38,925 bases of DNA from the NCBI RefSeq assembly GCF_000620125.1, contig NZ_JHVL01000008.1, forward strand, positions 55,310 to 94,234, in the 5' to 3' direction. Numbering within the stretch: position 1 is the stretch's first letter; each line of letters opens with the position of its first letter. Of this stretch, positions 25,384-33,256 are shown in pieces. The notes under the pieces were generated by a model. That model saw nothing but the letters and a program-made list of their open reading frames with translations. It made no database searches and was not told where the DNA came from. A program made the position numbers and the translations under genes. This DNA comes from Clostridiisalibacter paucivorans DSM 22131. Its GTDB lineage: Bacteria; Bacillota; Clostridia; Tissierellales; Clostridiisalibacteraceae.

Positions 25384-26523
25384 ATGCTAAAAGACATTAT
25401 TATTTCTTCAAAGAATAATCTAAAAGTTCACAAGAGGCTAGCATATGATATATTGGATGGAATGGCTGACTGGGTTAGAGTAATCGACAAAAATTCAGTC
25501 GTAATATATGCCAATAAGCCTATGATTCAAGAGCTTGGGATAGAAGTAATAGGACAGAAATGTTTTAAATGCTTAGGGAAGGATAAGCCCTGTGATAGAT
25601 GTATAACAGAAACTACCATGAGTACAGGTGTAATAAGTGAAAAAGAAGAGATTGTAGGAGATAAAATATATTCAGTAAAGAGTTCACCAGTTAAAGATTT
25701 AGATGGAAATATATATGCTGCTGTAGAAGTTTTTAGAGATGTTACTAGAGAAAGGAAATTAGAATCTGAGGTGTTAAAGAAGAATAAAAAGATGAGAAAG
25801 GACCTTGAATTTTCCAGAAGATTACAAAAAAAGATACTTCCTGAGAGGGGAAACTATGGTTCAGTATATATAGATTATATGTATAAACCATCAGAGGCCT
25901 TAAGTGGAGACATTTTTGATGTGTTCAATATAGATGAAAGATATACAGGTATATATATTAGTGATGTAATGGGCCATGGAGTAACGGCATCCATGATGAC
26001 CATGTTTATAAGGCAGTCTATGAGAGCTATAAAGGATAAAATTATCAAACCTGAAATGGCTCTGAAAAAGTTACACAAGATGTTTTTGAATCTCAAATTA
26101 GATGATGACCAATATTTCACAATATTTTATGGAATAATAGATAAAAAAAATAAACAATTTGTATATGTAAATGGAGGACATAATTCCATTCCATTACTAA
26201 TAAGAGAAGATAATATAATTCCTTTAGAATTAAGAGGTTATCCTATTACCTATCTTTTTGATAATATAGATTATGTGTCAAAGACTATTGATATAGATAA
26301 AGATGATAAGATACTTTTTTATACTGATGGAATAATAGAAGCTAAGAATCCTAAAGGAGAAGTATTTGGGTTTGAAAGACTATTGAAAATAGTAAAGAAT
26401 AATTTTAAATATGACATAATAAGTTCTATAGAAGAAGGACTATCAAATTTTAATTATAATATGAGAGAGGATGATTTAGCCATAGTAAAGGCTAGAATAT
26501 TAGACTTAGATGAAAGAAGGTAA
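25384..26523 (+). CDS. PAS-sensor SpoIIE/RsbU-type protein phosphatase
   Basis: The 379-residue soluble protein has a PAS domain at about 20-120 containing four cysteines as CxxC-x6-CxxC (C60, C63, C70, C73). A coiled linker (about 125-150) and a PP2C-like SpoIIE domain (about 155-375) follow. Metal-binding acids appear in LSGDIFDVF, YISDVMGHG and YTDGIIEA, so the phosphatase looks active. Such proteins dephosphorylate anti-anti-sigma factors in partner switching. No anti-sigma partner is adjacent. The ATP-grasp gene starts 3 bases after the stop. The cysteines could hold a metal or act as a redox switch. Confidence 0.9.
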   Translation: MLKDIIISSKNNLKVHKRLAYDILDGMADWVRVIDKNSVVIYANKPMIQELGIEVIGQKCFKCLGKDKPCDRCITETTMSTGVISEKEEIVGDKIYSVKSSPVKDLDGNIYAAVEVFRDVTRERKLESEVLKKNKKMRKDLEFSRRLQKKILPERGNYGSVYIDYMYKPSEALSGDIFDVFNIDERYTGIYISDVMGHGVTASMMTMFIRQSMRAIKDKIIKPEMALKKLHKMFLNLKLDDDQYFTIFYGIIDKKNKQFVYVNGGHNSIPLLIREDNIIPLELRGYPITYLFDNIDYVSKTIDIDKDDKILFYTDGIIEAKNPKGEVFGFERLLKIVKNNFKYDIISSIEEGLSNFNYNMREDDLAIVKARILDLDERR

Positions 26524-26526
26524 GAA

Positions 26527-27339
26527 ATGAATATTATAACTTTTGATCCTTTTAGGACTATAGGTATAAATGGTGTTAAATATATAAAACCAGAGAATGT
26601 GTTTGCAAATATAGAAGATATAAAAGAGGCAGATTATATTTTATTCCCCCAATACTGGCAAGTAAACTTTTTAGTTTATGGATTGAATAAAAAAATATTT
26701 CCAAATATAAATACTTTTCATTTGGGTCATAACAAGATAGAGATGACTAGGGCTCTTTTGGCAACATTTCCAGAACATGTCCCATATACTATAATTAGTG
26801 GGAAAACTGGTGATAGTGTAAATAAATTGGAAGAAGATATGGGATATCCATGTGTGGCTAAAGAAGTAAAAAACTCCATGGGACAGGGCGTTTTTTTGAT
26901 AAATAATAGAAAAGAATTAAAGACATATGTTAACAATAATGACACTTTATATATACAAGAAAAATTGCCAATAGATAGAGATTTAAGAGTTGTATATGTG
27001 GGTAATAAAGTTATTGGGGCTTACTGGAGAATAGGAAGAGAAGGTGTATTTCATAATAATATAGCTAAGGGTGCTACATTTTCCTTTGAGGATATACCTG
27101 AAGAAGCAATAAAATTAGTTGATGATGTGGCAAATAAACTGGGCATAAATCATGCAGGGTTTGATGTGGTGAAAGTAGAAAATAAATACTATATCCTTGA
27201 ATTTAACGTGTTATTTGGAAATGAAGGATTAAAACAATTGGATATCTCTGTATCCGATATAATATATAAATATATTATGTCAGACTTTGACCCTAATAAC
27301 CCCAGATTTCCAGGATTTCCACGAAAACTTGTATCATAG
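26527..27339 (+). CDS. RimK-like ATP-grasp ligase
   Basis: The 270-residue protein has an N-terminal preATP-grasp region and an ATP-grasp fold. It has the strand/lysine segment GYPCVAKEV, the glycine-rich loop NSMGQGVF, YIQEKLPIDRDLRVVYVG, the GAYWRIG segment and the metal-binding E-x-N (LEFNVLFG). It resembles RimK/glutamate ligase enzymes that add an amino acid to a carboxyl group. The substrate is unknown. It starts 3 bases after the phosphatase stop with its ribosome binding site inside that gene (GAAAGAAGG), so the two are almost certainly co-translated and functionally linked. Confidence 0.85.
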   Translation: MNIITFDPFRTIGINGVKYIKPENVFANIEDIKEADYILFPQYWQVNFLVYGLNKKIFPNINTFHLGHNKIEMTRALLATFPEHVPYTIISGKTGDSVNKLEEDMGYPCVAKEVKNSMGQGVFLINNRKELKTYVNNNDTLYIQEKLPIDRDLRVVYVGNKVIGAYWRIGREGVFHNNIAKGATFSFEDIPEEAIKLVDDVANKLGINHAGFDVVKVENKYYILEFNVLFGNEGLKQLDISVSDIIYKYIMSDFDPNNPRFPGFPRKLVS

Positions 27340-27546
27340 ATTGATAATTATCTTATTTAAAATAGGGCTTTATAGGAATAATTATCCACAAAAGAATAAA
27401 ATATCGGTTTTATTTATATAATATGGAAAATTAAGAAGGAATTTATGCTTTTAAGTCGAATATAACTTTAGATAAATAATATATTATATGGATGTAGTAA
27501 TGGACAAATATTTATCAAGTTATATAACATAATGGAGTGTCTAAAA

Positions 27547-29895
27547 ATGTCGCATACTAGGATAAAAAGCATAAAAACTAAAATAATTATATTGGCATTA
27601 ATTATAACGACTATGGTAACTTTAACTATGATAGTCATATCAAATATGTTATCTGTAAGTAATCTGAATTCTTTAATAAATGAAAATTGGCAAAGGAATA
27701 TAAAAGGATATTCAGATACTATTGGCAATTGGATTCAAGAAAGAAAGACGGAAATGAATGTATACTCAAATATTCCAATCATGAAAACTATGGATTGGAG
27801 AGATATATATCCTTATTTGAAGAGAGAGACAGATGAAAATAAGAGTGTATACAATTTTTTATTTATAGCAGATAAAAATGGAAAATATCATACTGTCACA
27901 GAAGGTTTGTCAGGAAGTATATTTGGTAGGGAATATTTTAAAAAAATTATGGAGGGCAGTACTGTAGTTTCAGAACCATTGATATCTAAAACAGGTAATC
28001 AACGGGTAATAGTGGTTGCATCACCTATAAAGGATAATAATGACGAAATTATAGGATTAGTTGGAGGAACTATAAATTTAATAAGGTTATACGATTTTAT
28101 AGAGAGGTTCAATACTAATAATCCCTCTTTTGAATTTTTTATAATAAATAAAGAAGGGTTTATGATAACCCATAAAGATAAATCCATGATTATGACTACC
28201 AATATCAATGAACAATCGTTGGGAGTAGAAACTAATAATGAGTTTACAGATATTTTAGTTAATAAAGAGGGTGTAATCGGAAGGAATTCTAAAGAAACTG
28301 ATAAAATTTATTATTTTTCAGAGATACCAAATACAGATGGATGGAAAGTGATAGCCAAGATACCTAAATCTTATTTTATGAGTCCTGTAAATAAAGCAAG
28401 TAGAAAACTCATTTTTATAGGTTTCATAGGTATAGTCATAGGAGTAGTTCTGGCATTTATTTTATCTAGAAAGATATCAAGACCTATAGAGAATTTAAAA
28501 AAGGTGTTTGATAAGGCATCAGAAGGAGATTTGACCGCTAGAGCCAATATAGAAACCAATGACGAGATAGGCCAGGCCAGTAAAGGATTCAATAAGATGA
28601 TGGATACTATTGAGTATATGACCTATAATGACGAGCTTACAGGTATGTATAATATGAATTTTCTTATAAAAAGGTTGTCCCATATAATAAGTAATAATAC
28701 AATAAATGATAGTCAATTGGCTGTGATAGTTATAGGGCTAGATAAATTTAAACAAGTCAATGATACCTTGGGACATAATATAGGAGATAAGCTATTAAAA
28801 AGGGTGTCATCACAATTAAATAAAATAATAAAAGATGAATATGATATATGTAGAATAGGTGGCGATGAATTTGCAATAATATTACACAATATAGAAAATG
28901 AGCAATATGTGTCATCGTTGGCTGATAAAATATTAAATAAGATAAATATACCATGGATTATAAATAAATATAATCTGTATATAACAGCCAGTATAGGTAT
29001 AGCATTTTACTCTGAAGGTGAAGAGGATGCAAATGTGATTCTTAAAAATGCTAATATGGCTATGCATAAGGCAAAGGAAAAGGGCGGCGGCAGATTAGAA
29101 TTTTATGTAGAATCTATGGATAAAGAATTGATAGAACAAATGAATTTAGAAAATAATATGAGAAATGGCTTGAAAAACAATGAATTTTTCCTAAGATATC
29201 AACCCATTATAGATATAAATACAAAACGGATTGTTGGAATGGAGGCATTGGTCAGGTGGAAACATCCTTCCAGAGGCATAGTATCTCCGGCAGAGTTTAT
29301 ACCTTTGGCGGAAGAAAATGGATTTATAGTAGAGTTGGGTAACTGGATACTGACTGAGGCTTGTATGAGAAATAAAGAGCTTCAAGATGAAGGATATGAC
29401 CCCATATACGTTTCAGTAAATATTTCCCCAGTACAAATGCAAGAACCCAATTTTGTAAATACTGTTTTTTCAATAATAGAAGAAACTAAATTAGATCCAA
29501 AATATTTAGAACTAGAGATAACAGAGAGTGTATTTATAGGGAATTTGGATTATACTATTGAGGTGTTAAACAAATTAAAAGAAATGGGGATTAGCATTGC
29601 ATTAGATGATTTTGGAACAGGATATTCTTCATTGAGTTATCTTCACAAATTGCCTTTTGATACCATGAAAATAGATCAATCATTTGTGAAAGACTTGGAT
29701 AACGATAAAAGCGACAAGACAATAGTTTCTACCATAATAGATATAGGTGAAAATTTAAATATATCAGTAACGGCAGAGGGGGTAGAGACTATAAAGCAAC
29801 TTAAATTTTTAAAAGATCAGCGATGTTATAGCATACAGGGGTATTATTTTAGTCCACCTGTATCCAATGATGAATTTAAAAGATTGATGAAATAG
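27547..29895 (+). CDS. Bifunctional GGDEF-EAL c-di-GMP enzyme with dCache-like sensor
   Basis: The 782-residue protein has a membrane segment at about 12-32, a dCache-like extracytoplasmic sensor to about 280 and a second membrane segment at about 288-308. HAMP to about 360, GGDEF (about 370-530) and EAL (about 545-780) domains follow. The synthase motif is intact (RIGGDEFA), but the inhibitory RxxD site five residues before it is absent (KDEY). The phosphodiesterase keeps EALVRW, NISPVQM, EITES, DDFGTG and AEGVET, so both activities are possible. GGAG lies 9 bases before the ATG at 27547. The gene is monocistronic with a strong terminator. Confidence 0.93.
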   Translation: MSHTRIKSIKTKIIILALIITTMVTLTMIVISNMLSVSNLNSLINENWQRNIKGYSDTIGNWIQERKTEMNVYSNIPIMKTMDWRDIYPYLKRETDENKSVYNFLFIADKNGKYHTVTEGLSGSIFGREYFKKIMEGSTVVSEPLISKTGNQRVIVVASPIKDNNDEIIGLVGGTINLIRLYDFIERFNTNNPSFEFFIINKEGFMITHKDKSMIMTTNINEQSLGVETNNEFTDILVNKEGVIGRNSKETDKIYYFSEIPNTDGWKVIAKIPKSYFMSPVNKASRKLIFIGFIGIVIGVVLAFILSRKISRPIENLKKVFDKASEGDLTARANIETNDEIGQASKGFNKMMDTIEYMTYNDELTGMYNMNFLIKRLSHIISNNTINDSQLAVIVIGLDKFKQVNDTLGHNIGDKLLKRVSSQLNKIIKDEYDICRIGGDEFAIILHNIENEQYVSSLADKILNKINIPWIINKYNLYITASIGIAFYSEGEEDANVILKNANMAMHKAKEKGGGRLEFYVESMDKELIEQMNLENNMRNGLKNNEFFLRYQPIIDINTKRIVGMEALVRWKHPSRGIVSPAEFIPLAEENGFIVELGNWILTEACMRNKELQDEGYDPIYVSVNISPVQMQEPNFVNTVFSIIEETKLDPKYLELEITESVFIGNLDYTIEVLNKLKEMGISIALDDFGTGYSSLSYLHKLPFDTMKIDQSFVKDLDNDKSDKTIVSTIIDIGENLNISVTAEGVETIKQLKFLKDQRCYSIQGYYFSPPVSNDEFKRLMK

Positions 29896-29917
29896 GTACT
29901 AAGTAATTGGGGTACTA

Positions 29918-29966
29918 TAGTATTATATTAAAAAATCTAGAATTTTTAATATAATACTAATTTTTT
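29918..29966 (+). terminator. Rho-independent terminator
   Basis: A 17-bp perfect stem (29918-29934 with 29943-29959) is followed by T6. It separates the c-di-GMP gene from the promoter of the flavoprotein, whose -35 starts at the end of the T-run. Confidence 0.92.
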
Positions 29967-29995
29967 GTTCACAATATACCTATATGGGGTATAAT
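29965..29995 (+). promoter_or_regulatory. Promoter with CsoR/CstR-type operator (flavoprotein gene)
   Basis: TTGTTC (29965-29970) and TATAAT (29990-29995) are 19 bases apart. The spacer and -10 hold ATACCTATATGGGGTAT (29976-29992), an imperfect inverted repeat with ATACC and GGGTAT halves. A matching element lies upstream of the glutaredoxin-like gene. Such ATACCC-N5-GGGTAT sites are the recognition type of CsoR-family repressors (copper CsoR, persulfide CstR). No such regulator is encoded in the window. Confidence 0.75.
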
Positions 29996-30028
29996 ATAAA
30001 TTAGTATTATATATTAGGAGGGAAAAAT

Positions 30029-30907
30029 ATGTATGATGTAATAATAATAGGAAAGGGTCCAGCTGGTTTATCATCATCAATATATACTGGAAGAGGAAAT
30101 CTAAAAACACTGATAATAGGGAAGGATAGTGAAGCCCTTGAAAAGGCGTATATATCTAATTTTTGTTGTGCTGAGGAACAAACGGGAAAAGAGCTAATAC
30201 ACAAAGGTATAAAACAGGCATTGGATGTAGGTGTAGATATAGTGGAAGAGGAAGTATTGGATATTAAAAAAGAAAGTGAATTTGTAATAACTACAGATAC
30301 TAAAGAATACAAATCAAAATCTGTTATTATAGCTACGGGAAAGCCTAAAATAAAAATAGATATCCCTGGAATCAATAAATATGAAGCAAAGGGAGTGCAT
30401 TATTGTGTAGCCTGTGATGGCTTTTTTTATAAGGATACAAAGGTTGGTGTAATTGGGTACAATGATTATGCATATCATGAAATACTGGAGTTAGAATCCA
30501 TAACTAAAGATATAACTTTATTTACTAATGGTAAAGACATAGAAATGAAAAAAGAAAATTTAGATGAGTTAAAATCTAAAGATATTAACATAAATAAAAA
30601 GAGGATAGGGGTATTAGAAGGAAACGATTATCTAGAAAAAATATCATTTGAAGATGGATCAGAAGAGGAAATAGATGGTATTTTTGTGGCATATGGCACA
30701 GCTTCTTCCGTGGATTTTGCAAGAAAATTAGGAATAACTATTGATAATCAAAATATATTGGTAGATGATAACCAACAGACCAATATACCAGGTATTTTTG
30801 CTGCAGGAGATTGTACAGGAGGTATTACACAAGTGGCTACAGCAGTAGGTCAGGGCTCCACAGCAGGCATAAGAACAAAAACATATTTACAGAAATTAAA
30901 AAAATAA
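30029..30907 (+). CDS. Thioredoxin reductase-like flavoprotein without NADPH motifs
   Basis: The 292-residue flavoprotein has FAD motif IIIGKGPAGLSSS at the N-terminus, the redox pair CVAC (C126 and C129) followed by DGFFY as in thioredoxin reductase, and the FAD motif GDCTGGITQVATAVGQG at the C-terminus. The nucleotide domain lacks the Rossmann GxGxxA/G (GVIGYNDYAYH instead) and the HRR motif for the NADPH phosphate. It may use NADH or ferredoxin, as known for some clostridial relatives. AGGAGGGA precedes the ATG. A separate gene for a CPWC glutaredoxin-like protein follows, sharing the same operator type. Confidence 0.88.
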   Translation: MYDVIIIGKGPAGLSSSIYTGRGNLKTLIIGKDSEALEKAYISNFCCAEEQTGKELIHKGIKQALDVGVDIVEEEVLDIKKESEFVITTDTKEYKSKSVIIATGKPKIKIDIPGINKYEAKGVHYCVACDGFFYKDTKVGVIGYNDYAYHEILELESITKDITLFTNGKDIEMKKENLDELKSKDININKKRIGVLEGNDYLEKISFEDGSEEEIDGIFVAYGTASSVDFARKLGITIDNQNILVDDNQQTNIPGIFAAGDCTGGITQVATAVGQGSTAGIRTKTYLQKLKK

Positions 30908-30917
30908 TAAAAAAATA

Positions 30918-30947
30918 TTGATTTAACATACCCCTGTAGGGTATAAT
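30918..30947 (+). promoter_or_regulatory. Promoter with CsoR/CstR-type operator (glutaredoxin-like gene)
   Basis: TTGATT (30918-30923) and TATAAT (30942-30947) are 18 bases apart. The spacer and -10 hold ATACCCCTGTAGGGTAT (30928-30944), with a perfect 6-bp inverted repeat ATACCC/GGGTAT. The layout is the same as at 29965-29995, so the two genes are probably controlled by one repressor although each has its own promoter. Confidence 0.82.
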
Positions 30948-30980
30948 AAATATAAGAAAATTAATAAAGGAGAGGATCAA

Positions 30981-31211
30981 ATGAATGTATCAGTATATTC
31001 AACCCCAACATGTCCATGGTGTGATAAGGCTAAATCATATCTTAATCAAAATAATATAGACTATACTAATTATAATGTAGCAGAGGATAGAAATGCAGCA
31101 ATGGATATGATAAGAAAGTCTGGTCAAAGAGGAGTGCCTGTATTAGACATTAATGGAAAGATAATTATAGGGTTTGACAAGCCAGCTATAGATAGTGCAT
31201 TGGGATTATAA
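30981..31211 (+). CDS. Glutaredoxin-like thiol-disulfide carrier (CPWC)
   Basis: The 76-residue thioredoxin-fold protein has active-site CPWC (C11 and C14), the cis-proline segment RGVPVLDI, and a C-terminal IIGFDK motif that matches the glutaredoxin/NrdH family. It is a small electron carrier. Placed after the CVAC flavoprotein with the same operator, it is a probable partner that passes electrons to targets such as the peroxiredoxin at 152-679. AAAGGAGAGG precedes the ATG. Confidence 0.92.
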   Translation: MNVSVYSTPTCPWCDKAKSYLNQNNIDYTNYNVAEDRNAAMDMIRKSGQRGVPVLDINGKIIIGFDKPAIDSALGL

Positions 31212-31215
31212 TAAT

Positions 31216-31250
31216 AAAAGGTCTGATGGGGCAACTCACAGACCTTTTGT
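31216..31250 (+). terminator. Rho-independent terminator
   Basis: AAAAGGTCTG (31216-31225) pairs with CAGACCTTTT (31239-31248) around a 13-base loop. It ends the glutaredoxin-like gene. Confidence 0.85.
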
Positions 31251-31340
31251 TAGTTTTACCAGAAATTAATATCACTATAATATTGACTTAACAAATTTAA
31301 TATATCATTTAAAGTGAAAACATAGAAGGAGGCGATAGGA

Positions 31341-31928
31341 GTGAATAAATTAAATATATGCGTAGATATTGATGGAACTATAACAGCACCATATACATGG
31401 GTAGAAGATGCTAATAAGTACTTCAAAACAAAAATAACTGAAAAAGATGTAACAAAATATGAGATACATGAGGTATTGGGAGTATCTAGGGAGTCATATT
31501 TAGAGTTTTATCAGAGGCATGGGGAAAAATTGCATCTCGAAGCTAGTCCTAGAATATATGCTAAATATGGGTTAGATACAATCAATATAATGCATAATTT
31601 ATATTATGTGACAGCTAGGCAAAAAAATATGGAGAATGTTACAAGAAAATGGTTTATAAAAGAAAATTTGCCCAAAGGAGAATTATTCTTATTAGGTAGT
31701 CATTATAAAGTAGAGAAGGCAAAAGAATTAAATTGTGATATCTTTATAGAAGACAGATATGAAAATGCTATACAATTAGCTACAGCTGGATTTGAAGTGC
31801 TTTTGATGGACTGTAGATACAATAGAATGCCTGTTATTCCAGGAATAACAAGGGTTTTTAATTGGCAGGAAGTAATTATGGAAATAGATAGATATCAGAA
31901 AGAAAAGATAATAAAACAAACAGCATAA
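31341..31928 (+). CDS. HAD-like 5'-nucleotidase (NT5C type)
   Basis: The 195-residue HAD-superfamily phosphatase has nucleophile and acid DIDGT (D9 and D11), motif II in YYVTAR, and motifs III/IV with HYKVEKAKELNCDIFIEDR. The pattern matches the 5'(3')-deoxyribonucleotidase-like (YqfW-type) family. The substrate is probably a nucleotide monophosphate. The start is GTG at 31341, 8 bases after GGAGG (31328-31332). It is monocistronic, flanked by terminators. Confidence 0.85.
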   Translation: MNKLNICVDIDGTITAPYTWVEDANKYFKTKITEKDVTKYEIHEVLGVSRESYLEFYQRHGEKLHLEASPRIYAKYGLDTINIMHNLYYVTARQKNMENVTRKWFIKENLPKGELFLLGSHYKVEKAKELNCDIFIEDRYENAIQLATAGFEVLLMDCRYNRMPVIPGITRVFNWQEVIMEIDRYQKEKIIKQTA

Positions 31929-31965
31929 AAAAGACCTTTCTTATGAATTTTAGAAAGGTCTTTTT
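31928..31965. terminator. Bidirectional rho-independent terminator
   Basis: The 14-bp perfect stem AAAAAGACCTTTCT (31928-31941) with 31952-31965 has T-runs on both strands. It serves the nucleotidase on the plus strand and the XRE regulator on the minus strand, whose stop lies 19 bases away. Confidence 0.93.
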
Positions 31966-31983
31966 ATATTGGGAAAAATTTCC

Positions 31984-32352
31984 CTATGAGTTTTGACTAT
32001 TCAAATATTTGAATAAAGTTAAAAAGCAAATCTCGTCTTTATCTTTTTCTGACAATTGATTTAAAAAATATGTAATAGACTTGTCCATATTATTTGATTT
32101 ACAATCTATCCCATTGTCTTTTGACATAAATGCAAAAGATTCATGTTTTGTCATATTGCCAGTAAGAATCCAGTCGGTAGATACATTGAAATATTGACTA
32201 ACGGATAAAATAGTATCTACAGATGGTTTATACTTGTTCTTTTCAATATCACTTAATGTGCCCTGGGATATACCTACAGACTTTGCAAACTCCCATTGAG
32301 TCAATGCCTTCGACTTCCTTAAAAATTTAAATCTACTTCCTATAGAGTTCAT
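31984..32352 (-). CDS. XRE-family transcriptional regulator
   Basis: The 122-residue protein has an N-terminal HTH of Cro/CI type (RFKFLRKSKALTQWEFAKSVGISQGTLSDIEKN, split here by residues 7-39) and a C-terminal helical tail without catalytic residues. The start at 32352 follows AAAGGAGTG. An upstream in-frame ATG lacks a ribosome binding site. It is divergent from a small HTH protein across a 243-base shared promoter region, a cI/cro-like layout. It could be a remnant of a mobile element, but no integrase or structural gene is nearby. Confidence 0.87.
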   Translation of the reverse strand: MNSIGSRFKFLRKSKALTQWEFAKSVGISQGTLSDIEKNKYKPSVDTILSVSQYFNVSTDWILTGNMTKHESFAFMSKDNGIDCKSNNMDKSITYFLNQLSEKDKDEICFLTLFKYLNSQNS

Positions 32353-32452
32353 CTTGAACACTCCTTTCAATTTGTATATACAACATATATCTAATACCCC
32401 AATAAATGATACAATGACCATTAATTAACGTATTTAGATATATTATCATAAC

Positions 32453-32481
32453 TTGACAATATCGGCATACCAATATATTAT
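32453..32481 (+). promoter_or_regulatory. Near-consensus promoter of the small HTH gene
   Basis: TTGACA (32453-32458) is 17 bases from TATTAT (32476-32481), giving a predicted untranslated leader of about 108 bases before the ATG at 32596. The region from 32353 to 32452 must also hold the minus-strand promoter of the XRE regulator, for which I see only weak boxes. Confidence 0.75.
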
Positions 32482-32595
32482 AGTATGAGGAAGATTTCCA
32501 CGTATACATAATATATCAAAAACTGTATAAATATGTACAGAAAAATAGGAACAAAGTCTCATTTTCAAAACTTTAAAAGTTAATGGAGGTAATTT

Positions 32596-32787
32596 ATGAA
32601 TTATTCAAGGAAATTAACTGATTTAGGTGTAGAAGTAAAAAAACAATTGATAGATAAAAATATGTCTCAGAGAGAGTTTTGTAGAAAATATGGTATCCCA
32701 GAAAATAGATTCAGTGAAATATTATATGGAGTTAGACCAGGTAAAAAATACAAAAAGATAATCAAAAAGGCATTGGATTTAGATTAA
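32596..32787 (+). CDS. Small helix-turn-helix DNA-binding protein
   Basis: The 63-residue protein is basic and mostly one HTH domain (NMSQREFCRKYGIPENRFSE then LYGVRPGKKY), with the recognition helix likely around PENRFSEIL. Such proteins occur in phage and Clostridial genomes without a well-defined function. GGAGGTAA precedes the ATG. It is transcribed away from the XRE regulator and may antagonise it. Confidence 0.75.
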   Translation: MNYSRKLTDLGVEVKKQLIDKNMSQREFCRKYGIPENRFSEILYGVRPGKKYKKIIKKALDLD

Positions 32788-32841
32788 TTTATGTTTATTA
32801 TCATCTCTTAATAATGGAAACAATAACAATAAAACATAAAG

Positions 32842-32881
32842 TTTTTAAAGGGTCAGATAAAAAAATCTGGCCCTTTAAAAA
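32842..32881. terminator. Hairpin, likely terminator
   Basis: A 17-bp stem (32842-32858 with 32865-32881, one G-T pair) surrounds an A6 loop. No T-run follows on the plus strand beyond the stem itself. It begins 55 bases after the small HTH gene and probably ends its transcript. Confidence 0.7.
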
Positions 32882-33057
32882 TAAATGATAATAATATGGT
32901 CGATATGGGTATATCAAAAATATAGGGTTAAACAAATAAAATTTTTAGACAAACTTATTTTATTGATAAAAAAATATCAAAGAGTGTTTAGGACACAGTA
33001 CACATGTATTGAAATACGGACACGCACAATAAAGCTCATATATACAAGGATTTGAAG

Positions 33058-33163
33058 ATGATTATCATTCAAAATCAAATAAATAATGTACGAAAACAAT
33101 ACATTATTTCAGGTAACATTTGACAAAAATAATTCAATGAATAGGTATAAACCCAAACTTTGG
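33058..33163 (+). promoter_or_regulatory. Upstream control region of the crt operon
   Basis: The 469-base gap 32788-33256 has no gene. It contains a Fur-box-like ATGAT-T-ATCAT (33058-33068) and a 10-bp perfect inverted repeat AAATAATGTA/TACATTATTT (33081-33090 and 33100-33109). TTGACA (33120-33125) follows with a poorly spaced TATAAA (33146-33151), then CCAAA-C-TTTGG (33153-33163). The two palindromes upstream of -35 look like activator or repressor sites. No clear Rex box is seen. Confidence 0.5.
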
Positions 33164-33256
33164 TAGAAGATTTTTTTGATGGCATATCTTTTGCAATACA
33201 TATAAGGGAAAGGTTTTAGAATTGTATATTGTATATAATTTAGGAGGGATAAGATT

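Noticed and set aside
27340-27546. c-di-GMP riboswitch ahead of the GGDEF-EAL gene
   Set aside because: The GEMM core sequences are not present in this 207-base gap.
33231-33240. TATAAT just before crt as a promoter -10
   Set aside because: It is only about 18 bases from the ATG and overlaps the space needed for the ribosome binding site leader; no -35 is correctly spaced.
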